From Aliiglaciecola lipolytica (lineage in GTDB: Bacteria; Pseudomonadota; Gammaproteobacteria; Enterobacterales; Alteromonadaceae): a stretch of DNA of 64,000 bases. The stretch is taken from positions 248,001 through 312,000 of the forward strand of contig NZ_JAHKPT010000035.1 in NCBI RefSeq assembly GCF_018860635.1, read 5' to 3'. Made by a program: the position numbers and the translations under genes. Position 1 is the stretch's first letter, and each line of letters begins with the position of its first letter. Below the pieces are notes generated by a model that saw nothing but the letters and a program-made list of their open reading frames with translations, was not told where the DNA came from and made no database searches. Below, one piece after another: positions 26,750-35,039 of the stretch.

Positions 26750-27550
26750 CTAGACTGACATTTTACGTCTGAATATTGCTGCCACACCCGCTAAAAATAA
26801 CGCAAATGTTGCTGGTTCAGGGACTTGTGTTTGACCTTCACCTTTGCGGGTTGTGATGTTTTTCAGTTTAATCGCATCATAGTAACTGTCTTCCGCATTG
26901 CCAGAAAAAACAGAGTTATACACACCCACTAACCAATATTTTGATTCAAAACCTGGGGCAATGGTTGCCGTGTTTGTGCCAATGTTGAACTTGTCGGTTT
27001 GATATCCCCAACCTTCAGATAACAAATCACTCCACTTGGTATCCGAAGAAAATGGAGTAGTACCGAGATCTTTCGTACCAGTGTAACCAACGATACTGAC
27101 ATCTGAATCATTACTATACCAACCGGCTTGAACGCTGGTTAACTCTACAGCAGTATCAAATTCAAATAACACCATGTCATAGTCACGCCATCCGTCGTTA
27201 CTGCCTTTGTTATCTATCGCGTGATGCGGAGAAGAGTCACCTTCATCGTTATTCACTGCACCTAGACCTGAACTGTAACGTTTTAACTGGGCGCTCTCAA
27301 TGTACGGGTCTCTGTCATAAGAGACATTGCTAGAATTACATTCTGGACCAGAGAGACAGTCGTCGTTGCCGCTTGATGACCAAGCACTTACCGTCATACC
27401 AATAGTGCCAGAAGTATAGCTGAGTGAATTAGAACCCCAACTTCCACCAGAACTGAAATTCCAATTCTGAGTTTCATACGTGGTCGTGCTTGCTGAAGCA
27501 AAACCTGTGACCGCTAATGCGAAAAATCCCGCTAAAACTTTATTAACCAT
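26750..27550 (-). CDS. PEP-CTERM sorting-signal surface protein (possibly XDP1-like)
   Basis: 266-residue secreted protein. The ATG at 27550 (AGGA 9 nt upstream) gives signal peptide MVNKVLAGFFALAVTGFASA; the ORF to 27595 adds 15 unlikely residues. The mature part is rich in Ser, Gly, Asn and Asp and predicted beta-sandwich-like. The C-terminus is a textbook PEP-CTERM signal: VPEPATFALF, a hydrophobic helix, then the basic FRRKMSV. Such proteins are processed by an exosortase and often form extracellular matrix or surface layers. It resembles the XDP1 type of exosortase-dependent proteins, but I cannot verify that. A sigma-54 promoter lies upstream. Confidence 0.88.
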   Translation of the reverse strand: MVNKVLAGFFALAVTGFASASTTTYETQNWNFSSGGSWGSNSLSYTSGTIGMTVSAWSSSGNDDCLSGPECNSSNVSYDRDPYIESAQLKRYSSGLGAVNNDEGDSSPHHAIDNKGSNDGWRDYDMVLFEFDTAVELTSVQAGWYSNDSDVSIVGYTGTKDLGTTPFSSDTKWSDLLSEGWGYQTDKFNIGTNTATIAPGFESKYWLVGVYNSVFSGNAEDSYYDAIKLKNITTRKGEGQTQVPEPATFALFLAGVAAIFRRKMSV

Positions 27551-28007
27551 AACTAATATTCCTACATCTTCCAACCTAAAGGCCGAGACCTTCACTGGAA
27601 TGAGTTAAGCAAAAAACAAACCAACTATTGTAAGTGTATTGTAAACAACAGCTTAAGTGCTTTTTCGGTAATATTTCCCCAGGTCAATTTGTCTCCCTGT
27701 AAAAATAATGGACAGTAAAAAATTTACCTGTTTCCAGATGGCGACATGGTAAGATTTTATCGTTCTAATCTTTCTTAAAGCCAGTATACCGCGAGATTAA
27801 AGGGAGTTATGTATGACTTTCGTAGCATAGGTATTTTGAGATATAAGCGTTTACTTATAAAGGAAATGCTCAAATAGGAAACATTTTTCAAAAAGAAACA
27901 GTATATTTGCGCAAAGAAGCGTTAAAATTAGTCCGTGCAAGGGTGTGTATGATTTTGAGCTAATTCAGGATTATGCTATCTTGTGCGCTCATTTTGAAGG
28001 GGGAATA
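27551..28007. other. Divergent intergenic region PEP-CTERM gene / pssA
   Basis: 457 bp with no gene. It contains the sigma-54 element of the PEP-CTERM gene (27609-27624). About 95-140 bp upstream of the inferred start there is an AT-rich stretch with repeated CCTGTAAA, GACAGTAAAA and TTTACCTGT words (27690-27735) that could bind an enhancer protein. The pssA promoter must lie in the right half; I did not identify it with confidence. An in-frame ATG at 27945 upstream of pssA is rejected as its start. Confidence 0.5.
27609..27624 (-). promoter_or_regulatory. Predicted sigma-54 promoter of the first PEP-CTERM gene
   Basis: On the minus strand, TTGG (27624-27621) and TTTGC are arranged so that GG and GC are separated by exactly 10 bp, as in TGGCACG-N4-TTGCW. 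The inferred start would leave a leader of about 47 nt. The -24 half is weaker (TGGTTTG) than consensus, but the second cargo gene has nearly the same element. Confidence 0.6.
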
Positions 28008-28802
28008 ATGTCGGATTCTAAACGTAAAGGTATTTATTTGTTACCGAACTTGCTGACAACGGCTGGTCTGTTTTCGGGTTTTTATGCTGTAGTCGCATCG
28101 ATGAACGGTCGATTTGAAGCCGCGGCAGTGGCGATTTTTGTGGCCATGATTTTTGACGGCCTAGATGGTCGAGTTGCGCGCATGACAAATACCCAAAGCG
28201 AATTTGGTGCTGAATACGATTCTATGGCCGATATGGTGTCTTTCGGAATGGCGCCGGCTCTTGTTGCTTATAATTGGGGTTTAACCGATTTAGGTAAAGT
28301 TGGCTGGTTGGCTGCCTTTATTTATGTGGCGGGTGCTGCATTAAGACTGGCAAGGTTTAACACCCAATTAGGTGTGGCGGATAAACGTTTTTTCCAAGGC
28401 TTAGCAAGTCCCGCTGCGGCTGCATTAGTTGCCGGAATGGTCTGGGTTGGCGTTGAATACGACGTCGATGGCAAAGATTTCGGTCTAGTAGTTGCTGTGT
28501 TAACGGGCTTAGCTGGATTATTAATGGTAAGTAACTTCAAATATAACTCGTTTAAAGAAGTTGACTGGCACGGCAAGGTACCTTTTGTTGGACTTTTAAT
28601 TGTGATGTTAATTTTCATCATTGTTGCCACGGCGCCTTCTTTAGTGTTGTTTATAGTGTTTGCCCTCTATGCGTTAGCAGGACCTATAAATACGTTTCGA
28701 AGTGTTGATAAAGTGCGCCTTGAAGATGTAGTTGGGGATCGTGAAGAGTCTGATTGTGATTTCGACGATACACCCAAAAAATCGACTGAAGACGATAAAT
28801 AA
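28008..28802 (+). CDS. pssA: CDP-diacylglycerol--serine O-phosphatidyltransferase
   Basis: Integral-membrane CDP-alcohol phosphatidyltransferase making phosphatidylserine, precursor of phosphatidylethanolamine. The ATG at 28008 follows the strong RBS GAAGGGGG; the ORF's upstream ATG at 27945 gives a non-family leader. The diagnostic motif DGLDGRVARMTNTQSEFGAEYDSMAD (D-G-x2-A-R-x8-G-x3-D-x3-D pattern) is present, with about seven hydrophobic segments over 264 residues. The acidic C-terminus is typical of the PssA type II family. It is between two PEP-CTERM genes, and pssA-type genes are sometimes found near exosortase loci. Confidence 0.93.
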   Translation: MSDSKRKGIYLLPNLLTTAGLFSGFYAVVASMNGRFEAAAVAIFVAMIFDGLDGRVARMTNTQSEFGAEYDSMADMVSFGMAPALVAYNWGLTDLGKVGWLAAFIYVAGAALRLARFNTQLGVADKRFFQGLASPAAAALVAGMVWVGVEYDVDGKDFGLVVAVLTGLAGLLMVSNFKYNSFKEVDWHGKVPFVGLLIVMLIFIIVATAPSLVLFIVFALYALAGPINTFRSVDKVRLEDVVGDREESDCDFDDTPKKSTEDDK

Positions 28803-28867
28803 TCGAGCAACTAAGTGTCAAAAAATTTAACGATCTCAATAGGCTTATTTTGTTACGCAATAATAAA

Positions 28868-28905
28868 TTACTGAATCATATAATAAAAATAAGTTGGTTC
28901 AGTAA
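28868..28905. repeat. Inverted repeat overlapping the second sigma-54 promoter
   Basis: TTACTGAA (28868-28875) and TTCAGTAA (28898-28905) are perfect inverted repeats 22 bp apart; the right arm lies inside the -24/-12 spacer of the PEP-CTERM promoter. It could be an operator or a weak pssA terminator. Confidence 0.5.
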
Positions 28906-28910
28906 TTGCT
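28894..28910 (+). promoter_or_regulatory. Predicted sigma-54 promoter of the second PEP-CTERM gene
   Basis: TTGGTTC at 28894-28900 and TTGCT at 28906-28910 place GG and GC exactly 10 bp apart. The element shares TTGGTT...TTGCT with the promoter of the other PEP-CTERM gene 1.3 kb away. The leader to the ATG at 29007 would be about 85 nt. Confidence 0.62.
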
Positions 28911-29006
28911 TTACTTAATTGCTGAGGTCGCACTGTTTAGTTTGTGACCGAAATATAACAATAAAAATGAACGAAATCGTTTAAAACAATAATAAGGTTC
29001 ACTAGT

Positions 29007-29600
29007 ATGAAGTATTTGAAAAAAGTTTTGCTCGCAACAGGTCTTATTGCCACTACACTGGGAATGTCTCTTTCAGCTAACGCTGGCGCAATTATTCAAC
29101 AAGATATCTATGCAGATGTTCAGTTTTCTGATTTTAATCCATTCAATATTGATTTAGGTCCTCAGGTTATAGGTTCTGTTACTTACAATACTGAAGACGC
29201 GGATGCAGTAGGTTTCTTAAGCACTGTAGACCTTGATTTGTCTATCGGTGACTTAGCTTTAACCATGGCTGATGGTGAGTCAGCGGATTTTGGCCTTCCA
29301 ATTTTAGCGGGTATTAATCCATTTGATCCAAATGCTGGGTTAGAATTTTTATTTGAAACATTCGCTTTATTTGGTGCTATGCCAGACTACGTATTAACGT
29401 TAGATGTTGGCAATTTCGATGGTTTCGTTTATGTTGATGAATATTTGTACGATGCAAGTGGCAATATTGACGGGCCTTATCTTGACGCCCTTGGTATTGC
29501 AACACTTGGCGACGTAACCTATGTTCCAGAGCCTTCGGCTTTAGTGCTTATGTTAGCTGGCCTAGGTTTATTAGTGCGCAGAAAAATTGCTGCTAAGTAA
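29007..29600 (+). CDS. PEP-CTERM sorting-signal surface protein
   Basis: 197-residue secreted protein: signal peptide MKYLKKVLLATGLIATTLGMSLSANA, an acidic Asp-, Leu- and Phe-rich mature region without recognised domain, and a C-terminal sorting signal YVPEPSALVLML followed by a hydrophobic helix and LVRRKIAAK. The PEP motif and basic tail are the exosortase recognition elements. AAGG lies about 10 nt before the ATG. It has its own sigma-54 promoter and terminator, so it is monocistronic. The function is not known; probably an extracellular or matrix protein. Confidence 0.9.
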   Translation: MKYLKKVLLATGLIATTLGMSLSANAGAIIQQDIYADVQFSDFNPFNIDLGPQVIGSVTYNTEDADAVGFLSTVDLDLSIGDLALTMADGESADFGLPILAGINPFDPNAGLEFLFETFALFGAMPDYVLTLDVGNFDGFVYVDEYLYDASGNIDGPYLDALGIATLGDVTYVPEPSALVLMLAGLGLLVRRKIAAK

Positions 29601-29615
29601 GCTAAACTAATTTTT

Positions 29616-29649
29616 CAAAAAACCTGGCAGTTTTGCCGGGTTTTTTTAT
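29616..29649 (+). terminator. Intrinsic terminator of the second PEP-CTERM gene
   Basis: Stem AACCTGGCA / TTGCCGGGTT with a short loop, ending in TTTTTTT, 15-20 nt after the PEP-CTERM stop. The region from here to flhA (29650-29882) contains the flhA promoter and no gene. Confidence 0.9.
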
Positions 29650-29826
29650 GTTTGTTGTTCCAAACTCACTACGAAACGCGGCTATCTAACACTCACATCT
29701 AGCTCAACTAAAACGCTTATTACGTGCTATTTCAATTACCCCCCACCCAATTTCCTTAGCAACCGTGTCCTATTGGCTTAGTTGATTATTCTAAGTTGGG
29801 AAAACGTCAATTATCAGTCGATATTT

Positions 29827-29843
29827 TTGGCGCGTTTGTTGCA
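29827..29843 (+). promoter_or_regulatory. Predicted sigma-54 promoter of flhA operon
   Basis: TTGGCGCG-N4-TTGCA at about 29827-29843: GG at 29829-29830 and GC at 29841-29842 are exactly 10 bp apart and the -24 half is close to TGGCACG. Polar flagellar flhA-fliA operons of Vibrio and Pseudomonas types are sigma-54/FlrC- or FleQ-dependent. The inferred transcript start near 29854 lies upstream of ATG 29883 and downstream of ATG 29850, so it decides the flhA start. Confidence 0.75.
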
Positions 29844-29882
29844 AAACCTATGATTATATTCACAACCGTCAAAAAATTGTTT

Positions 29883-31979
29883 ATGGAACTTGCAGGTTAC
29901 CTTAATCGGGTAGATAAAAATCAGGTCAAGAGCTTTATGAATGGGATCGGCGCTCCAATCGTAGTGCTAGCCATAATGGGCATGGTTATTCTGCCGATGC
30001 CGGCATTTCTGCTGGATATTCTTTTTAGCTTCAATATCGCCTTATCACTTATGGTGATTTTGGTATCTGTGTTTACTAATAAGCCTGTTGATTTTGGTAT
30101 TTTTCCTTTAGTACTGTTAGTTGCCACTGTATTACGCCTTGCCTTAAATGTTGCTTCCACGCGAATTGTCTTGTTGGAAGGGCATGAAGGTGGAGATTCT
30201 GCTGGTAAAGTAATACAGGCATTTGGTGAAGTGGTTATTGGTGGTAATTACGCTGTGGGTATAGTGGTGTTTGCTATCCTACTGATTATCAATTTTAAAG
30301 TGGTAACTGCTGGTGCAGGACGTATTTCAGAAGTAAGTGCTCGTTTTACCTTGGACGCGATGCCCGGTAAACAGATGGCGATAGATGCCGATTTGAACGC
30401 CGGTTATATTGATCAAGATGAAGCCAGAAAAAGACGTTCGGAAATTACCAGTGAAGCCGATTTTTACGGCTCAATGGACGGTGCTTCTAAATTTGTTAAA
30501 GGTGACGCCGTTGCTGGTTTGTTCATTATGCTTATCAACATTGTTGGTGGTTTATTCATTGGTATTATTCAACATGACTTAGCCTTTGGCGAAGCCATTG
30601 AAATATATACTATTTTAACCATTGGTGATGGTTTAGTTGCGCAAATACCTTCGTTATTACTTTCCGTGGCTACGGCGATTATTGTTACCCGCGAAAATGA
30701 CTCTCAAGAAATGGGTCAGGAAATGAGACGCCAACTAGGTAACCAAAAAGCGCTTTATGTTACCTCCGCGATTTTATTCGTGATGGGTATAGTGCCAGGT
30801 ATGCCACACATAGCATTTCTTGGTTTTAGTGCATTTGTAGCGGCAGTTGCTTACTACAATTTCTGGAACGCCAAGAAGCAGGCTGCTGAACCGCAAGTAT
30901 TGGAAAATACGCCGGAACAAAGCCAGCCGCAAGAGATTAAAGAGCTTGGTTGGGATGATGTGCAGCATGTCGACACCATAGGTTTAGAAGTGGGTTATCG
31001 CTTAATTCCTTTAGTTGATAAAACTCAAGGTGGTGAGCTTCTCACCCGGATTAAAGGCGTTCGTAAAAAATTGTCTCAAGAGTTGGGATTTTTAATTCCA
31101 CCTGTGCATATCCGTGACAACTTAGATTTAAACCCCAATAGCTATACCATTTCTATGCTAGGAGTTACGGTTGGGGATGCCGAGATTAGTCATGACGATG
31201 AATTAGCGATTAATCCAGGGCAGGTTTTCGGAAAACTAGAGGGCAAGGCAACACGAGACCCAGCCTTTGGTTTAGAAGCCGTTTGGATCCGCCCTCAACA
31301 ACGTGAACACGCACAAACTTTAGGGTACACAGTAGTAGATGCGGCAACAGTGGTTGCTACACACCTTAGCCAGTTACTAACTAATAATGCGTATCAGCTA
31401 CTTGGACATGAAGAGGTTCAACAACTCCTCGATATGTTAGCTAAAAACAGTCCTAAGTTGGTTGAAGGTTTGGTACCGGAAGTCTTGCCGTTAAGTACAG
31501 TGGTAAAAGTATTGCAAACCTTGCTATATGAAGGCGTTCCTATTCGAGATATGCGCAGTATTGTGCAAACGTTATGTGAATATGGTCCTAAAACTCAAGA
31601 TCCTGATGTGTTGGTATCTGCCGTTAGAATATCGTTAAAACGTTTAATCGTGCAGGAGATTAATAACAACGAACAAGAGTTGCCGGTTATTACCCTAGCA
31701 CCTGACTTGGAACAAATGCTCCATCAATCTTTACAAGCTGGTGGAGAAGACGGCGCTGGTATTGAACCTGGCTTAGCTGAAAAATTACAAAACTCGTTGT
31801 CTGAAGCTTCGCAACAAAGAGAATTAGAAGGTGAGCCAGCCGTATTATTAACATCAGGCATGCTCAGACCTGTGTTATCAAAATTCTTCAAACATTCAGT
31901 GATGGGCTTGCACGTTTTATCTTATCAAGAAATTCCAAGTGACAAACAAATTCGAATTGTAAGTGCTGTGGGTCAATAA
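29883..31979 (+). CDS. flhA: Flagellar type III export gate protein FlhA
   Basis: Integral-membrane subunit of the flagellar type III export gate. From ATG 29883 the protein is 698 residues: MELAGYLNRVDKNQVKSFMNGIGAPIVVL, about eight TM segments to residue 320 (with the conserved FHIPEP loop block TLDAMPGKQMAIDADLNAG), then the soluble ring-forming domain. The upstream TTG at 29796 lies before the predicted sigma-54 promoter and is rejected. No strong Shine-Dalgarno is visible. The flhB gene that normally precedes flhA is absent; a PEP-CTERM gene lies upstream instead. Confidence 0.94.
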   Translation: MELAGYLNRVDKNQVKSFMNGIGAPIVVLAIMGMVILPMPAFLLDILFSFNIALSLMVILVSVFTNKPVDFGIFPLVLLVATVLRLALNVASTRIVLLEGHEGGDSAGKVIQAFGEVVIGGNYAVGIVVFAILLIINFKVVTAGAGRISEVSARFTLDAMPGKQMAIDADLNAGYIDQDEARKRRSEITSEADFYGSMDGASKFVKGDAVAGLFIMLINIVGGLFIGIIQHDLAFGEAIEIYTILTIGDGLVAQIPSLLLSVATAIIVTRENDSQEMGQEMRRQLGNQKALYVTSAILFVMGIVPGMPHIAFLGFSAFVAAVAYYNFWNAKKQAAEPQVLENTPEQSQPQEIKELGWDDVQHVDTIGLEVGYRLIPLVDKTQGGELLTRIKGVRKKLSQELGFLIPPVHIRDNLDLNPNSYTISMLGVTVGDAEISHDDELAINPGQVFGKLEGKATRDPAFGLEAVWIRPQQREHAQTLGYTVVDAATVVATHLSQLLTNNAYQLLGHEEVQQLLDMLAKNSPKLVEGLVPEVLPLSTVVKVLQTLLYEGVPIRDMRSIVQTLCEYGPKTQDPDVLVSAVRISLKRLIVQEINNNEQELPVITLAPDLEQMLHQSLQAGGEDGAGIEPGLAEKLQNSLSEASQQRELEGEPAVLLTSGMLRPVLSKFFKHSVMGLHVLSYQEIPSDKQIRIVSAVGQ

Positions 31980-32033
31980 AATGGCGCAGACTAATTTATA
32001 TAAACTAGACCAGATGCTTCTTTGGGGGGCAAT

Positions 32034-33410
32034 GTGAAAATTAGACGTTTTATCGGAAAAGACATGCGCGATGCGCTTAACCAAGTAAAAAAAGAACTTG
32101 GCGGTGATGCGGTCATTATGTCCAACAAGAAGACTTCGGAAGGAATCGAAATTGTTGCTGCGTACGATCAAGCAAAACCTGAAGCTGTTACGGAACCTAA
32201 TCAACGAATTAAGCATTCTGGTATTAATAAACAGCCAACTGCAACTGCAACTGCAACTGCAACTGCGCATCCTGGGCGACAAGCTACTACAGCAAACTTT
32301 AATCAACCACAAAGCCTGCGAGCAGCACAACAAAAAGTGCCGAGTCTGAGTGAAATTATTGGCGACTCGGGGCCAGATAGCCTGCGTGAGTTACTCGAAA
32401 AACAAGCCGCAGCAGCCGTGCCAACGTCACAAAATGAAGCTAATAGTCATGAGGTAAAAACGGCACAGGCTGAAGACGTTTCGAATTCTGCCATTAGTGA
32501 AATAAAAAATGAGTTAAATTCGCTGCGCAATGTACTTCAATTTCAAGTTTCTGGTTTGCTAAAACAACAACGTCAAAGTGCTCATCCTATGCACGGGTAT
32601 TTAACCTCAAGACTGATTGAAATGGGCATTAGTAGTCACATTGCCGATGACATAGTCTCTTATACTCCCGAAAACGCAGATGAAAGGCAGGCTTGGTTAT
32701 TTTTACTTAAACTATTGTCTAATCGTATCCAAACCACTGGCAATGCTATTCTGGCCGACAAAGGTGTTGTTGCATTAGTTGGTCCCACAGGGACAGGAAA
32801 AACCACAACCATAGCCAAATTGGCGGCCAGAGCAGCGCAAAAGTATGGCGCTGACCAAATCGCGATGGTAACAATTGATTCCTATCGTATAGCGGCGTTT
32901 GAACAATTGGCGACTTATGGAAAAATTATTGGCTGTAACGTAAAAAAAGCGCAAAATGCGGAAGAATTGTCAGATATACTCTTCCAACTGCGTAACAAGC
33001 GATTGGTTTTAATAGATACTGCAGGTTTTGGTCAAAGAGATTCTCGACTAATCAAGCAGTTAGATACCTTAAATCAGCATTCATGTGCTAATATCAAGAA
33101 GTATGTTGTGATTCAAGCCAATGCACAATACAAAGTGCTGCAGCATACTTTGAGTGCATTTAGCAATATTGATTTGCAGGGATGTATTTTAACCAAGCTC
33201 GATGAGAGTTATAGTCTCGGAGAAGCGTTAAGTGTGGCAATTGAACATGAGTTAGCCGTTAGTTATTTGACGGATGGACAACGAGTCCCTGAAGATATTA
33301 AAGTTGCAGACGCAAAGTTTTTAATCTCTGCAGCGGCTAAGCTTTATAAAAAATATGGTTTGATTCATACTGCTAAGCCAGAACTAAACAAATCGGCATT
33401 AGCAATATGA
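32034..33410 (+). CDS. flhF: Flagellar biosynthesis GTPase FlhF
   Basis: SRP-type GTPase that sets the polar position and number of flagella. The GTG at 32034, 4 nt after GGGGGG, gives MKIRRFIGKDMRDALNQVKKELGGDAVIMSNKK (458 aa). A low-complexity B-domain follows, containing the TATATATATA tract. The C-terminal NG domain has GPTGTGKTTTIAKLAAR (P-loop) at about residue 245, DTAGFGQRD, and TKLDES. It ends overlapping flhG by 4 nt (ATGA). Partner of FlhG, which lowers FlhF activity. Confidence 0.95.
   Translation: MKIRRFIGKDMRDALNQVKKELGGDAVIMSNKKTSEGIEIVAAYDQAKPEAVTEPNQRIKHSGINKQPTATATATATAHPGRQATTANFNQPQSLRAAQQKVPSLSEIIGDSGPDSLRELLEKQAAAAVPTSQNEANSHEVKTAQAEDVSNSAISEIKNELNSLRNVLQFQVSGLLKQQRQSAHPMHGYLTSRLIEMGISSHIADDIVSYTPENADERQAWLFLLKLLSNRIQTTGNAILADKGVVALVGPTGTGKTTTIAKLAARAAQKYGADQIAMVTIDSYRIAAFEQLATYGKIIGCNVKKAQNAEELSDILFQLRNKRLVLIDTAGFGQRDSRLIKQLDTLNQHSCANIKKYVVIQANAQYKVLQHTLSAFSNIDLQGCILTKLDESYSLGEALSVAIEHELAVSYLTDGQRVPEDIKVADAKFLISAAAKLYKKYGLIHTAKPELNKSALAI
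32237..32266 (+). repeat. Hexanucleotide repeat (AACTGC)x5 in flhF
   Basis: Five perfect tandem copies of AACTGC, encoding alternating Thr-Ala in the N-terminal linker of FlhF. Because the unit is 6 nt, slippage changes linker length without shifting the frame. Confidence 0.9.
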
Positions 33411-34273
33411 TTGACGACCAAGCGAGTAGCTTAAGACGAATGAATCAATCTCGATTAATCAAAGTGATTGCGGTAACCGGTGGTAAAGGTGGGGTCGGTA
33501 AAACGAACATTACCTTAAACACGGCTATCTCGATGGCTAAAATGGGCAAGCGCGTCATGGTGTTAGATGCCGACTTAGGGTTGGCAAACGTCGACGTCAT
33601 GTTAGGCTTGCGAGTAGAAAAAAACTTATCCCATGTTTTATCTGGTGAATGTACGCTGGATGAAGTTTTAGTTGTGGGCCCTCATGGGGTATTGATTGCA
33701 CCGGCAACCTCCGGAACACAATCAATGACCGAACTCAGCCCCACTGAACATGCAGGACTAATTCGCGCGTTTAGTGAGTTGCGTACCAATATAGATGTGC
33801 TTATTGTAGACACGGCCGCGGGCATATCAGATATGGTGCTCAGTTTTTCCAGAGCATCACAAGATATAATGATGGTTGTTTGTGATGAACCCACCTCTTT
33901 AACTGATGCATACGCGTTGATCAAACTACTGAACAGAGAACACGGCGTGTTTCGCTTTAAGATCGTTGCCAACATGGTACGTAACATGCGCGAAGGACAA
34001 GAGTTATTTGCAAAGTTATCTAAAGTGACTAACCGTTTCTTAGATGTTGCTTTAGAACTAGTAGCAACGGTTCCTTACGATGAGAATATTCGTAAGTCAG
34101 TTCGAAAACAAAAAGCAATTGTAGATGCATTTCCAGGATCGCCAGCTTCTATCGCTATTAAAGGCCTTGCAGAAAAAGCAATGCATTGGCCAATTCCCAA
34201 CCAACCTGGTGGACACTTAGAGTTTTTCTTAGAACAACTTGTCGCCGAAAAAGTGGTAGGTGGACAAAGGTGA
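33407..34273 (+). CDS. flhG: Flagellar number regulator FlhG (FleN/MinD-like ATPase)
   Basis: 288-residue MinD/ParA family ATPase limiting flagellar number. The N-terminal MIDDQASSLRRMN carries the DQA-x2-LR motif that stimulates FlhF GTPase. Walker A is GGKGGVGKTN (deviant, ParA type), with DADLGLANVDVMLGL and VDTAAGI switch motifs; a basic, hydrophobic C-terminus fits a membrane helix (EFFLEQLV region). It overlaps flhF and fliA by 4 nt on each side. Confidence 0.94.
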   Translation: MIDDQASSLRRMNQSRLIKVIAVTGGKGGVGKTNITLNTAISMAKMGKRVMVLDADLGLANVDVMLGLRVEKNLSHVLSGECTLDEVLVVGPHGVLIAPATSGTQSMTELSPTEHAGLIRAFSELRTNIDVLIVDTAAGISDMVLSFSRASQDIMMVVCDEPTSLTDAYALIKLLNREHGVFRFKIVANMVRNMREGQELFAKLSKVTNRFLDVALELVATVPYDENIRKSVRKQKAIVDAFPGSPASIAIKGLAEKAMHWPIPNQPGGHLEFFLEQLVAEKVVGGQR

Positions 34274-35001
34274 TTAGAAAGGCAGCAGCTTATCAACAAC
34301 AAGCCGATTTGGCTCAACTTGTAGAAAGACATGCTTCCTTGGTTAAGCGAATTGCCCATCATTTATTAGCCAGATTACCTGCCAGTGTATTAGTGGATGA
34401 TCTAATTCAATCTGGAATGATTGGATTGCTCGAGGCCGCAAAAAACTTCGATGGCTCAAAAGGCGCAAGTTTCGAAACTTTTGCAGGTATCCGTATCCGC
34501 GGAGCCATGCTTGATGAAATCCGCAAAGGCGACTGGACACCCAGATCTGTGCATAAAAATGGCAGAGCAATTACCCAAGCAATTAATCAAGTAGAACGTG
34601 AAACGGGCAGAGATGCTAGAGATATAGATATCGCGGAAAAGTTAGAAGTAAGCCTACCCGAATACCATCAGATGTTGAATGAAGTCAACGCTGGAAAAAT
34701 TATCGGTATTGAAGATTTAGGTATTACCGAAGATGTGATTACCACTGAGCAAAATAAAGGTAGTGACACGCCTTTTCAGGATTTACTACAAGGTTCATTT
34801 CAAAAAGCATTAGCACATGCTATTACTACTTTGCCGGAACGAGAAGCAATCGTACTGTCATTGTATTATGATGAGGAGTTGAATCTCAGAGAAATTGGCG
34901 AGGTACTCGAAGTTAGCGAGTCCAGAGTCAGCCAAATTCACAGCCAAGCAATGTTAAAATTGAAAAGCAAAATGCAATCTTGGCGAGTTAACGAAGAATA
35001 A
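34270..35001 (+). CDS. fliA: Flagellar sigma factor FliA (sigma-28)
   Basis: Alternative sigma factor for late flagellar and chemotaxis genes. The GTG at 34270 overlaps the flhG stop (GTGA) and gives MIRKAAAYQQQADLAQLVERHASLVKRIAHHLLARLP (243 aa); the ATG at 34186 is inside flhG and rejected. Region 2 (DDLIQSGMIGLLEAAKNFD, FETFAGIRIRGAMLDEIR), region 3 (GRDARDIDIAEKL) and region 4 (LPEREAIVLSLYYDEELNLREIGEVLEVSESRVSQIHSQAMLKLK) are all present. Confidence 0.96.
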   Translation: MIRKAAAYQQQADLAQLVERHASLVKRIAHHLLARLPASVLVDDLIQSGMIGLLEAAKNFDGSKGASFETFAGIRIRGAMLDEIRKGDWTPRSVHKNGRAITQAINQVERETGRDARDIDIAEKLEVSLPEYHQMLNEVNAGKIIGIEDLGITEDVITTEQNKGSDTPFQDLLQGSFQKALAHAITTLPEREAIVLSLYYDEELNLREIGEVLEVSESRVSQIHSQAMLKLKSKMQSWRVNEE

Positions 35002-35039
35002 TAAAACACCATTTGATTTAATCCTCATTGGAGGCAGTT

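Noticed and set aside
23783-29600. Recent horizontally acquired island for the PEP-CTERM region
   Set aside because: No integrase, transposase, tRNA or flanking repeats were seen and base composition looks like the neighbours by eye; only gene content hints at it.
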